From: Pseudomonas sp. CC120222-01a
GTDB lineage: Bacteria; Pseudomonadota; Gammaproteobacteria; Pseudomonadales; Pseudomonadaceae
Length of the DNA: 64,000 nucleotides
Direction of reading: 5' to 3'
Assembly (NCBI RefSeq): GCF_003097235.1
Contig: NZ_QEQQ01000023.1
Coordinates: forward strand, 1-64,000
Below are positions 1-7,224 of this stretch, in pieces. Under the pieces are notes generated by a model, which saw only the letters and a program-made list of their open reading frames with translations, had not been told where the DNA came from and did not search any database. Position numbers and translations under genes: made by a program. How positions within the stretch are numbered: position 1 is the first letter of the stretch; the number at the start of each line of letters is the position of its first letter.

Positions 1-198
1 TACAACGCCTCGATGAGCGGAAGCCGAACCAAGACTTGGTCGCAGTTTTACGCCCATCATCAAGCACGCGGGAAGAAAACCACCCAAGCCTTGGTGATCC
101 TTGCGCGTCGCTTGGCTCGGCTGGCCTTCGGCCTGATGAGGCATCAGGCCGACTGGAAGCCCGAGGTATATACCGGAGGTGCTAAGCCGGCCAACTGA
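1..198 (+). CDS. IS110-family transposase, C-terminal fragment (cut by window edge)
   Basis: The reading frame is open from the first base and ends with TGA at 196-198, giving the last 65 residues of a larger protein. The segment with TKTWSQFYAHHQARGKK followed by TTQALVILARRLARLAF matches the conserved C-terminal helix region of IS110-family transposases (Transposase_20 type), where a short FY..L..RGK motif precedes a basic helix. These enzymes are DEDD recombinases that move DNA without target duplication. The catalytic part lies left of the window. The call rests on the pattern alone; the exact element cannot be named. The adjoining REP sequences fit the known REP preference of P. putida IS110/IS1111 elements. 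Confidence 0.75.
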   Translation, partial: YNASMSGSRTKTWSQFYAHHQARGKKTTQALVILARRLARLAFGLMRHQADWKPEVYTGGAKPAN

Positions 199-343
199 GG
201 CCGGGGCTGCTGCGCAGCCCAACCAAACTGACGGATAGCACCCAACGCCGAAGAGAAATTCTCTGGCGCACTGACTTGTGCCTGGAGATTGCTGAAAGAG
301 GCCGAAGGCGGTTCAACTGAGAAATTGCCTTCGGCCATAGAAT
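199..343 (+). ncRNA. Structured IS right end, candidate bridge-type RNA region
   Basis: Non-coding sequence runs from the transposase stop to the point where REP identity begins. It holds at least two hairpins: a 7-bp stem at 204-210/214-220 and a perfect 10-bp stem at 300-309/327-336 with a 17-nt loop. That loop contains GGTTCA, which is also present in the REP core (GCGGGTTCACCCGC). IS1111-group members of IS110 are known to carry a guide (bridge) RNA in the non-coding end downstream of the transposase. Position and structure fit this, but no promoter or transcript boundary can be fixed, and the hairpin could instead be a terminator. Confidence 0.35.
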
Positions 344-417
344 CTCCCACAGGATTTGTACAACACCTGAGTAGGGTGCAGTACCTGTGGGAGCGGGTTC
401 ACCCGCGAAGAGGCCGG
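344..417. repeat. REP pair, left copy truncated at the IS junction
   Basis: A full P. putida-type REP lies at 384-417, starting CCTGTGGGAGCGGG and ending CCCGCGAAGAGGCCGG. An inverted partner begins at 344-353 as CTCCCACAGG, but the rest of that partner is replaced by the IS-end sequence to its left. The geometry is that of two convergent REPs, one of which has been cut at its CT step by the mobile element. The intact copy also lies just downstream of modE, where such repeats often act as transcript-end structures. Confidence 0.8.
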
Positions 418-423
418 CACAGG

Positions 424-1188
424 TTAAACTGGTACCCCGAGCAGTACGTAGGAAGGATGAAACTGCACCCGCAGTCTGCTCCCTTCATCGACAGCCTTTC
501 CGGCCAGCCATTGCGCTCCGGCAAACGCACACAACGTCTGCCCGTTGCCCAGTGCCAGGCGCACTTCGCTGTCACCCTGTGCATCCGCCAGTACTTCTTC
601 CACGGTGACGTTCAGCACATTGCTGCCGGCCTCGGCTTCATCCTCGGCGCCGAGCAACTGCACCCACCCGGCCTTGAGCAGCGCCATCACTGTGGTCCCC
701 AAGGTCAGCTCCAGCCGCGCCGTGCTGTCATGGGTGATCAACGCATCGATCTCCAGCCCGCCGCCCAACACCAGGCTGACCCGATCATGCCGGCCCTCCC
801 TGCGCAGCCCGCTGACCTGCCCCTGCAGCTGATTGCGCGCGCTGGTGCGCAGCATCAGGCGCCCGAGCAGATCCAGGTCGCTGGACTCTTCTGCAGCTTC
901 GAGAATCTGTGCCTGCAGTGCCTGCACTTTCTGGTAAAGGCGCAGCACTCGCTCACCTTCTACCGAAAGCCTTGCGCCGCCACCGCCACGTCCGCCGGTG
1001 CTGCGCTCGACCAAGGGCTGGCTGGCGAGGTTGTTGAGTTCATCGATTGCGTCCCAGGCAGCCTTGTAGCTGATACCGGCTGCCTTGGCCGCGCGGGTGA
1101 TCGAGCCTTGCTCGGCGATGTGCTGGAGCAGGGTGATGCGCTGCGGGCGGCGGGCGATGTGCTGGGTGAGGAGTGCGGGCAGGGACAT
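424..1188 (-). CDS. modE: ModE molybdate-responsive transcriptional regulator
   Basis: This 254-aa protein is close to the usual ModE length. Residues 15-75 form a LysR-like winged helix-turn-helix (ITRAAKAAGISYKAAWDAIDEL), followed by a glycine-rich wing. Two Mop/TOBE molybdate-binding repeats follow at about 114-180 and 187-252. ModE dimers bind molybdate and then repress molybdate transport genes or activate molybdoenzyme genes in the cytoplasm. The start lies 27 bases after the comF stop on the same strand, so the two are probably cotranscribed. No molybdate transporter is in the window. There is no strong ribosome-binding site before this ATG, but it fits the family N-terminus. Confidence 0.9.
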   Translation of the reverse strand: MSLPALLTQHIARRPQRITLLQHIAEQGSITRAAKAAGISYKAAWDAIDELNNLASQPLVERSTGGRGGGGARLSVEGERVLRLYQKVQALQAQILEAAEESSDLDLLGRLMLRTSARNQLQGQVSGLRREGRHDRVSLVLGGGLEIDALITHDSTARLELTLGTTVMALLKAGWVQLLGAEDEAEAGSNVLNVTVEEVLADAQGDSEVRLALGNGQTLCAFAGAQWLAGKAVDEGSRLRVQFHPSYVLLGVPV

Positions 1189-1215
1189 GGGTGGCGCCTA
1201 TCGGGAACTGACCCG

Positions 1216-1953
1216 TCAAGCTTGCCCCGGTTTTGCCGTGCGTGCCAGGCAATACACATCGATCCTGCGTGCACCGGCCTGTCGCAGCAGTTGCGCGATG
1301 GCCTGCGTGGTAGCGCCGGTGGTCAGCACATCATCGACCACGGCAATGTGGCAGCCCTTGAGTGATGGCTCGCTGGCCAGTGCGAACGCCTGGCGCAGAT
1401 TGCGCCGGCGAGCTCGGGCATCCAGGCTCTGTTGTGCCGGTGTTTCACGGGTGCGCAGCAACTGCCGCTCATCGCATTCGATGACCAGTGCTTTCGACAG
1501 CCAGCGCCCGAGCATGCCGGCCTGGTTGAAGCCGCGCTCGCGCAGCCGACGCCGGGCCAGCGGTACCGGCAACAGCAGATCTGGCCTGGGCAGGCCCTCC
1601 TGATAGCGATGGTGCACGTTGAGGGCGAGCATTTCGGCCATCAGCCGGCCCAGTGGCCATTGGCTGTTGTGCTTGAAGCGGCTGATCAGCGTGTCCAGCG
1701 GAAACCCATAGTGCCAGGGCGCTACGACCTGGTCGAAGGCGGGTGGGCGGCGACTGCACTGGCCGCAAGTCAGGCCGGCCATCGGCAAGGGTAGTGCGCA
1801 GCGCAGGCAATGCTCATCGAGCCAGGGCAGTTCCTGCTCGCAGGCGACACACAACGGATAGCGCTGTTCGGCCGGTTCGCTGCAGAGCAAGCAGGCGTGA
1901 TTAGTATTTGTACAGTTGTAAACCAGTGCTTTTAACCAAGGTTGACAGTTCAT
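1216..1953 (-). CDS. comF: ComF family phosphoribosyltransferase-like protein
   Basis: The 245-aa protein has an N-terminal cysteine cluster (CLLC...C..C) typical of the ComF zinc-finger segment. Its C-terminal phosphoribosyltransferase fold carries the PRPP loop VAVVDDVLTTGATT. ComF proteins are linked to uptake of single-stranded DNA in competence, although in pseudomonads the role is mainly inferred from homology. The start was placed at MNCQPW because GGAAGG precedes it at the right distance and the longer frame has no family support. It is divergent from bioB, sharing an 89-bp intergenic region that holds the biotin operator. Confidence 0.88.
   Translation of the reverse strand: MNCQPWLKALVYNCTNTNHACLLCSEPAEQRYPLCVACEQELPWLDEHCLRCALPLPMAGLTCGQCSRRPPAFDQVVAPWHYGFPLDTLISRFKHNSQWPLGRLMAEMLALNVHHRYQEGLPRPDLLLPVPLARRRLRERGFNQAGMLGRWLSKALVIECDERQLLRTRETPAQQSLDARARRRNLRQAFALASEPSLKGCHIAVVDDVLTTGATTQAIAQLLRQAGARRIDVYCLARTAKPGQA
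1916..1948 (+). promoter_or_regulatory. BirA-type biotin operator
   Basis: TTGTAAACC at 1916-1924 and GGTTGACAG at 1940-1948 form an interrupted palindrome with a 15-nt spacer. The first half is identical to the E. coli bio operator half-site, and the second matches GGTTTACAA at 7 of 9 positions. The right half overlaps the TTGACA -35 of the presumed bioB promoter. BirA charged with biotinyl-AMP would therefore block polymerase binding and repress bioBFHCD. Because the left half extends into the comF side (the comF start is at 1953), comF initiation may be affected as well. Confidence 0.75.
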
Positions 1954-1970
1954 AGGCCTTCCATGACTAT
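1942..1970 (+). promoter_or_regulatory. Candidate bioB operon promoter
   Basis: A perfect -35 hexamer TTGACA lies at 1942-1947. A weaker -10 (GACTAT, 1965-1970) follows at 17-bp spacing, about 70 bases before the bioB start. The -35 sits within the right half of the BirA-type operator, the arrangement expected for simple repression. The weak -10 keeps confidence moderate. Confidence 0.45.
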
Positions 1971-2042
1971 GCGAGCTATCCGTGATGCGCTGGCGGGCAC
2001 TTGTGCCTCGGCGCCAGCTACAGCCTAAACAAGGAAACGCCG

Positions 2043-3101
2043 ATGAGCGCCAGCACAACTGCAACAACACGTCACGACTGGTCCCTGCCTGAGGTCAAGG
2101 CACTGTTCCAGCAGCCCTTCAATGACCTGCTGTTCCAGGCGCAGACCGTGCACCGCGCGCATTTCGACCCCAACCGTGTACAGGTTTCGACGCTGCTGTC
2201 GATCAAGACCGGCGCCTGCCCGGAAGATTGCAAATATTGTCCGCAGTCCGGCCACTACAACACCGGGCTGGAAAAACAGAAGCTGATGGAAGTGCAGAAG
2301 GTGCTCGAGGAAGCTGCTCGCGCCAAAGCCATCGGTTCCACCCGCTTCTGCATGGGGGCGGCCTGGAAGCACCCGTCGGCCAAAGACATGCCCTATGTGC
2401 TGGAGATGGTCAAAGGCGTGAAGGCCATGGGCCTGGAAACCTGCATGACCCTCGGCAAGCTCGACCAGGATCAGACCGTGGCCTTGGCCCAGGCCGGTCT
2501 GGACTACTACAACCACAACCTCGACACCTCGCCAGAGTTCTACGGCAGCATCATCACCACCCGCACCTACAGCGAGCGCCTGCAGACCCTGGCCTACGTG
2601 CGCGATGCCGGCATGAAGATCTGCTCTGGCGGCATCCTCGGCATGGGCGAGTCGTTGGACGACCGCGCTGGCCTGTTGATCCAGCTGGCCAACCTGCCCG
2701 AGCACCCGGAGTCGGTGCCGATCAACATGCTGGTCAAGGTTGCTGGCACCCCACTGGCCGAAGAAGAAGACGTCGACCCGTTCGACTTTATCCGCATGCT
2801 GGCCGTCGCCCGTATTCTCATGCCCAAGTCGCACGTGCGCTTGTCCGCCGGCCGTGAGCAGATGAACGAGCAGATGCAGGCCCTGGCCTTCATGGCTGGC
2901 GCCAACTCGATCTTCTACGGCGAGAAACTGCTGACCACCGCCAACCCGCAGGCCGACAAGGACATGCAACTGTTCGCCCGCCTGGGCATCCAGCCTGAAG
3001 CGCGCGAAGAGCATGCCGACGAAGTGCACCAGGCGGCCATCGAGCAGGCCTTGGTCGAGCAACGCAGCAGCGAGCTGTTCTACGACGCCGCGTCGGCCTG
3101 A
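2043..3101 (+). CDS. bioB: Biotin synthase BioB
   Basis: The 352-aa radical SAM enzyme inserts sulfur into dethiobiotin, the last step of biotin synthesis. Cys59, Cys63 and Cys66 (CPEDCKYC) bind the [4Fe-4S] cluster that cleaves SAM. The family motifs YYNHNLDTSPEFY and ICSGGILGMGE follow, and the length is standard. The start at MSASTT is chosen because AAGGA lies about 8 bases upstream; a longer frame from 2001 lacks a ribosome-binding site. It is the first gene of bioBFHCD. The bioF ATG begins one base past its stop, so translation is probably coupled. Confidence 0.98.
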   Translation: MSASTTATTRHDWSLPEVKALFQQPFNDLLFQAQTVHRAHFDPNRVQVSTLLSIKTGACPEDCKYCPQSGHYNTGLEKQKLMEVQKVLEEAARAKAIGSTRFCMGAAWKHPSAKDMPYVLEMVKGVKAMGLETCMTLGKLDQDQTVALAQAGLDYYNHNLDTSPEFYGSIITTRTYSERLQTLAYVRDAGMKICSGGILGMGESLDDRAGLLIQLANLPEHPESVPINMLVKVAGTPLAEEEDVDPFDFIRMLAVARILMPKSHVRLSAGREQMNEQMQALAFMAGANSIFYGEKLLTTANPQADKDMQLFARLGIQPEAREEHADEVHQAAIEQALVEQRSSELFYDAASA

Positions 3102-3102
3102 G

Positions 3103-4275
3103 ATGGCCTTTGACTTGGCGGCGCGCCTGGCCGAACGGCGCGCCGCAGACCTGTATCGGCAGCGGCCATTGCTGGAAAGCCCGCAGGGGCCGGAAGTCGT
3201 GGTCGATGGCCAGCGCCTGCTGGCCTTCTGCAGCAATGACTACCTGGGGCTGGCCAACCACCCTGAAGTGATCGCCGCCTGGCAGGCTGGCGCCGAGCGC
3301 TGGGGTGTCGGTGGCGGAGCTTCGCACCTGGTGATTGGCCACAGCGCGCCACATCATGCCGTCGAAGAGGCGCTGGCCGAATTGACCGGCCGCCCGCGCG
3401 CGCTGCTGTTTTCCACAGGCTACATGGCCAACCTTGGTGCCATTACCGCGCTGGTGGGGCAAGGCGACACCGTGCTGCAGGACCGCCTCAACCATGCGTC
3501 GCTGCTCGACGGTGGGCTGCTCAGTGGTGCCCGTTTCAGCCGCTACTTGCATAACGACGCTGCCAGCCTGGCCAGCCGCCTGGGCAAGGCCACCGGCAAT
3601 GCCCTGGTGGTCACCGACGGCGTGTTCAGCATGGACGGTGACCTTGCCGACCTCCCGGCGTTGGCCGCCGTGGCCCGCGCCCGCGGTGCCTGGCTGATGG
3701 TCGATGATGCCCATGGCCTGGGCACCTTGGGTGAGCAGGGCGGCGGCATCGTCGAGCACTTCGGCCTGGGCATCGACGACGTGCCGGTGCTGATCGGCAC
3801 CTTGGGCAAGGCCTGCGGCACGGCTGGCGCTTTTGTCGCCGGCAGCGAAGAATTGATTGAGGCGTTGGTACAGTTCGCCAGGCCCTACATCTACACCACC
3901 AGCCAGCCACCAGCCCTGGCCTGCGCCACGCTCAAGAGCCTGGAGTTGCTGCGCCGCGAAACCTGGCGCCGCGAGCACCTGGCCGCGCTGATCCGCCAGT
4001 TCCGCCGGGGCGCCGAGCAAATCGGCCTGCAGCTGATGGACAGCCCGACGCCGATTCAGCCGATCCTGATCGGTGACAGTGCCCAGGCCCTCAAGCTGTC
4101 GCGCATGCTGCGTGACCGCGGCCTGTTGGTGACTGCCATTCGCCCACCAACCGTGCCTGCCGGCAGTGCCCGCCTGCGGGTCACCCTGAGCGCGGCACAC
4201 AGCGAGGCGCAGGTACAGCTATTGTTGAATGCATTGGCCGAGTGTTATCCACAGCTGGAGGCCGCCGATGCGTAA
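3103..4275 (+). CDS. bioF: 8-amino-7-oxononanoate synthase BioF
   Basis: The 390-aa PLP enzyme condenses pimeloyl-ACP with alanine to give 8-amino-7-oxononanoate. It shows the alpha-oxoamine synthase pattern: a GVGGGASHLVIG segment, an aspartate pair in VDDAHGLGTLG and the PLP lysine K236 in IGTLGKACGTAG. Length is normal. The start is fixed by the one-base gap after bioB, and the last 8 bases overlap bioH (ATGCGTAA). Confidence 0.97.
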   Translation: MAFDLAARLAERRAADLYRQRPLLESPQGPEVVVDGQRLLAFCSNDYLGLANHPEVIAAWQAGAERWGVGGGASHLVIGHSAPHHAVEEALAELTGRPRALLFSTGYMANLGAITALVGQGDTVLQDRLNHASLLDGGLLSGARFSRYLHNDAASLASRLGKATGNALVVTDGVFSMDGDLADLPALAAVARARGAWLMVDDAHGLGTLGEQGGGIVEHFGLGIDDVPVLIGTLGKACGTAGAFVAGSEELIEALVQFARPYIYTTSQPPALACATLKSLELLRRETWRREHLAALIRQFRRGAEQIGLQLMDSPTPIQPILIGDSAQALKLSRMLRDRGLLVTAIRPPTVPAGSARLRVTLSAAHSEAQVQLLLNALAECYPQLEAADA

Positions 4276-4999
4276 CCGTTTGATCCTTCTTCCCGGCTGG
4301 GGGCTGGGCACCGCCGCCCTAGAGCCGCTCGCCGCCAGCCTGCGGGCCCAGGACGCACGCCTGCAGGTTGAACTGATGCCCCTGCCCGAACTGGCCGATG
4401 CCGATGTGCAGGCGTGGGTGGACTACCTCGACCGCAAGTTGCCCAGCGATACCTGGCTGGGTGGCTGGTCGCTGGGCGGCATGCTCGCCAGCGAACTGGC
4501 GCGCAAGCGTGGCGATCACTGCTGCGGCTTGCTGACGTTGGGCAGCAACCCCAGTTTCGTGGCCCGCGCCGATTGGCCACATGGCATGGCCGAGGACACC
4601 TTCGGCACGTTTCTCGATGGTTGCCGCAGCCATACTTCGGTGACCCTCAAGCGCTTTCGCACCCTGTGCAGCGACGGCGCCCTGCAACCTCGCACGCTGC
4701 TGCGCCAACTGGGTGTCGGTGTGCCGGATACCGACCCGCTGTACCTGGCCACCGGCCTGGAAGTGCTGGCCAGGCTCGATACCCGTGAGGCCTTGCAGGC
4801 CTATGGTGGCCCGCAGTTGCACCTGTTCGCCGGCAGCGATGCGCTGGTGCCGGCCGAAGCGGCCAAAGCGCTGAGCGAGCTGCTGCCCGACGTCGAAGTC
4901 GGCCTGGTCGAAGACAGTTCCCACGCCTTCCTGCTGGAATATCCACAGGAGCTGGCGGCGGGCATCAAGAGTTTCCTGCATGAGAGTGGCGATGACTGA
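4268..4999 (+). CDS. bioH: Pimeloyl-ACP methyl ester esterase BioH
   Basis: This 243-aa alpha/beta hydrolase removes the methyl group from pimeloyl-ACP methyl ester, ending the BioC-initiated disguised fatty acid route. The nucleophile is Ser68 in GGWSLGG. The acid is in FAGSDALVP and the base in EDSSHAFL near the C-terminus. It overlaps bioF by 8 bases and bioC by a few bases, so it is translated as part of the operon. The combination of bioH and bioC in one operon supports the methyl-ester pathway for the pimeloyl moiety here. Confidence 0.95.
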   Translation: MRNRLILLPGWGLGTAALEPLAASLRAQDARLQVELMPLPELADADVQAWVDYLDRKLPSDTWLGGWSLGGMLASELARKRGDHCCGLLTLGSNPSFVARADWPHGMAEDTFGTFLDGCRSHTSVTLKRFRTLCSDGALQPRTLLRQLGVGVPDTDPLYLATGLEVLARLDTREALQAYGGPQLHLFAGSDALVPAEAAKALSELLPDVEVGLVEDSSHAFLLEYPQELAAGIKSFLHESGDD

Positions 5000-5810
5000 C
5001 CTTTCCCGTCCAACCCTGCCCGGCGCGCTGCCGGACAAGCGCCAGGTGGCCGCCTCGTTCTCCCGTGCGGCGGCCAGCTACGACAGCGTCGCGGCGCTGC
5101 AGCGTGCGGTGGGCGTGAGCCTGCTGGACCAGTTGCCGGATGACGTGGCGCCGACGCGCTGGCTGGACCTTGGCAGTGGCACGGGGCATTTCAGCCGGGT
5201 GTTGGGCGAGCGTTTTGCCCAGGCCACCGGCGTGGCGGTGGATATCGCCGAAGGCATGCTGTGCCACGCACGTGGCGAACAGGGCGGGGCGCATTTCCAT
5301 GTAGCCGGCGATGCCGAACGCCTGCCGCTGCGTGATGACTGTGTCGACCTGGTGTTCACCAGCCTGGCGGTGCAGTGGTGCGGTCAGTTCGCCAGTGTGC
5401 TGGACGAGGCTCGGCGAGTATTGCGCCCGGGTGGGGTGCTGGCCTTCAGCAGCCTGTGCGTCGGTACCCTCGATGAGTTGCGCGCCAGCTGGCAGGCCGT
5501 TGATGGCATGGTGCATGTCAATCGCTTCCGCCGGTTCGAAGATTACCAGCGCTTGTGTGCAGCCAGTGGCCTCGCCCAGGTCAGCCTGCAGCGCCAGGCC
5601 CACGTGCTGCACTACCCCGATGTGCGTAGCCTGACCCATGAACTCAAGGCGCTTGGGGCGCACAACCTCAACCCCGGGAGGCCTTCCGGCCTGACCGGTC
5701 GTGCGCGCATGCAAGGCCTGTTGCAGGCCTACGAAGCGTATCGCCAGCCCCAGGGGCTGCCCGCCACCTATCAGGTGGTCTATGGTGTGTTGCGCAAGCC
5801 ACAGGCATGA
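4992..5810 (+). CDS. bioC: Malonyl-ACP O-methyltransferase BioC
   Basis: The 272-aa SAM-dependent methyltransferase makes malonyl-ACP methyl ester, the primer for pimelate synthesis. Motif I is LDLGSGTGHFS at residues 58-68, followed by an acidic VDIAEGML segment and a Methyltransf_11 core. The start at MTDLSR overlaps the bioH stop and has GAGAGTGG upstream. An alternative ATG at 4980 would add four residues but has a poorer ribosome-binding site. The bioD start follows 10 bases after the stop. Confidence 0.95.
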   Translation: MTDLSRPTLPGALPDKRQVAASFSRAAASYDSVAALQRAVGVSLLDQLPDDVAPTRWLDLGSGTGHFSRVLGERFAQATGVAVDIAEGMLCHARGEQGGAHFHVAGDAERLPLRDDCVDLVFTSLAVQWCGQFASVLDEARRVLRPGGVLAFSSLCVGTLDELRASWQAVDGMVHVNRFRRFEDYQRLCAASGLAQVSLQRQAHVLHYPDVRSLTHELKALGAHNLNPGRPSGLTGRARMQGLLQAYEAYRQPQGLPATYQVVYGVLRKPQA

Positions 5811-5820
5811 GAGGAGCGAC

Positions 5821-6501
5821 ATGAGCCAGGCCTATTTCATTGCCGGGACCGACACCGATGTCGGCAAGACCACCATCGCCGCCGGGCTGCTGCATGCGGC
5901 ACGGTTGCAGGGGCTGAGTACCTTGGGCGCGAAGCCGGTGGCTTCGGGTTGCACGATGACGCCCAAAGGCCTGCGCAACAGTGATGCCCAGGCGCTGATC
6001 GACGAAAGCTCCATCAAGCTCGCCTACGAAGAGGTCAATCCGTTTGCCTTCGAACCGGCCATTGCGCCGCATGTGGCGGCCCGGGAGGCGGGTGTAGCGC
6101 TGGAAGTGCCCGTACTCGCAAAGGCCATGCGCAACGTGCTGGACCAGGGGGCAGACTTCACCCTGGTCGAAGGTGCGGGCGGTTGGCGCGTGCCATTGTC
6201 CGACCACGCCAACCTGTCGGACCTGGCGATTGCCCTCAAGCTGCCGGTGATTCTGGTCGTCGGGGTGCGCCTGGGTTGCATCAACCATGCGCTGCTCAGT
6301 GCCGAAGCCATTGCCCGGGACGGGCTGCAGCTGGCAGGTTGGGTGGCGAACATCATCGAACCGCGGACTTCGCGGCTGGAGGAAAACCTGGCCAGCCTGG
6401 CGGAGCGTTTGCCAGCGCCGTGCCTGGGGCGGGTGCCGAAGCTCAAGCAGGCAACGGCGGATGCGGTGGCGGAGCATTTGCAGCTCGACTTGCTGGATTG
6501 A
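5821..6501 (+). CDS. bioD: Dethiobiotin synthetase BioD
   Basis: The 226-aa ATP-dependent carboxylase closes the ureido ring of dethiobiotin. The P-loop GTDTDVGKTT sits at residues 9-18, and VEGAGGWRVPL is the second conserved motif. AGGAG precedes the ATG. This is the last bio gene; bioA is absent and must lie elsewhere, as is usual in pseudomonads. The 124 bases to the next gene contain only a weak GC hairpin around 6559-6576 and no convincing terminator. Confidence 0.96.
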   Translation: MSQAYFIAGTDTDVGKTTIAAGLLHAARLQGLSTLGAKPVASGCTMTPKGLRNSDAQALIDESSIKLAYEEVNPFAFEPAIAPHVAAREAGVALEVPVLAKAMRNVLDQGADFTLVEGAGGWRVPLSDHANLSDLAIALKLPVILVVGVRLGCINHALLSAEAIARDGLQLAGWVANIIEPRTSRLEENLASLAERLPAPCLGRVPKLKQATADAVAEHLQLDLLD

Positions 6502-6625
6502 GCGTTGCCAGGTATGCCCATGGCCTATCAAGTAGCACTGGGCCATTAGGGATTTAAACGGGCCTTTTCGCGCCCGGCCTGCTTTAATTGGCCCTGTTCA
6601 TATCCAGCGTCATTGGAGTTCTGAC

Positions 6626-6922
6626 ATGGAAATCACCGGCAGCACCGCGTACTACGCGGGCCTCAACGCCATCTACAACGGCCAGAACCGCGTCGATCAG
6701 GCCGCCGGCCAGATCGCCAATGCTTCGGTCGAGCGCGCCGCTACCAGCCAGTCCAGCGACTTCCAGGCCGAGCGCCTGCGCGGGGTCGACCGCAGCCAGC
6801 AGATGGACCTGGCAACCAGCACCGTGCAATTGAACCTGGGCAAGACCGAGGTCGAACTGGGTGCAAAGGTGGCCAAGGCGTCCGACGAAATGCTCGGGCG
6901 GTTCATCGATACCTACGCCTGA
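6626..6922 (+). CDS. Small protein resembling fused ends of flagellar rod/hook proteins
   Basis: This is a 98-aa conserved protein found at the same place (between bioD and the fadE-like gene) in other Pseudomonas. The N-terminus (GLNAIYNGQNRVDQAAGQIANAS) follows the pattern of the flagellar rod/hook N-terminal domain, which ends in a NIANxxT-like stretch. The C-terminus (VELGAKVAKASDEMLGRFID) resembles the C-terminal rod domain with its A.VI..ADEML..L.. pattern. The central part of a rod protein is missing, so it looks like just the two coiled-coil ends joined. No signal peptide is present. GGAG precedes the start. The function is unknown and the rod resemblance is pattern-based. Confidence 0.75.
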   Translation: MEITGSTAYYAGLNAIYNGQNRVDQAAGQIANASVERAATSQSSDFQAERLRGVDRSQQMDLATSTVQLNLGKTEVELGAKVAKASDEMLGRFIDTYA

Positions 6923-6950
6923 TCGGCCACTTTCTCCGAGTTATACACAG

Positions 6951-7045
6951 CCCCTGTGGGAGCGGGCGTGCCCGCGAATGCGTTGGATCAGGCAGCTCTG
7001 TTGCCTGCCCTGGCCCTTTCGCGGGCACGCCCGCTCCCACAGGGG
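6951..7045. repeat. REP pair forming a long inverted repeat, terminator-like
   Basis: Arms at 6951-6978 and 7018-7045 are perfect 28-bp inverted copies of the REP that starts CCCCTGTGGGAGCGGG, separated by 39 bases. A run of six T follows at 7051-7056. The structure lies 28 bases after the stop of the small rod-like gene and probably ends its transcript. Confidence 0.85.
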
Positions 7046-7111
7046 CATTGTTTTTTCTGGGGTTGGCATAAACGCCATCTTTCGCGGCGTAAATGGCACT
7101 ATAGTCCCTCC

Positions 7112-7140
7112 TTGACATCGGGCGGTCCTAAACGTAAGTT
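7112..7140 (+). promoter_or_regulatory. Candidate promoter of the first acyl-CoA dehydrogenase
   Basis: TTGACA at 7112-7117 and TAAGTT at 7135-7140 are separated by 17 bp, about 85 bases before the start codon. The PsrA-like operator begins at the very next base, so it would cover the transcription start. Confidence 0.6.
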
Positions 7141-7156
7141 TCAAACAACTGTTTGA
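7141..7156. promoter_or_regulatory. PsrA-type operator
   Basis: TCAAACAACTGTTTGA is a perfect palindrome of CAAAC and GTTTG around a 4-base spacer. It matches the known recognition pattern of the TetR-family regulator PsrA (G/C AAAC N2-4 GTTT G/C), which responds to long-chain fatty acids. Its place directly after the -10 of the fadE-like gene is that of a repressor site. This is consistent with control of fatty-acid beta-oxidation genes by PsrA in pseudomonads. Confidence 0.75.
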
Positions 7157-7224
7157 CCGAAAGCCGACAAGAGCTGGTCGGTATCAGCGGTCCCCTACCG
7201 AACTCATCACAGAGGTTCATCGCA

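Noticed and set aside
289..1365. 358-codon plus-strand frame spanning modE
   Set aside because: It crosses the IS junction and REP and mirrors modE; no family resemblance.
2025..3236. 403-codon minus-strand frame opposite bioB
   Set aside because: It is low-complexity shadow sequence and would collide with the divergent bio promoter.
4980..4991. Earlier bioC start at 4980
   Set aside because: It adds only four residues and has a poorer ribosome-binding site than the ATG at 4992.
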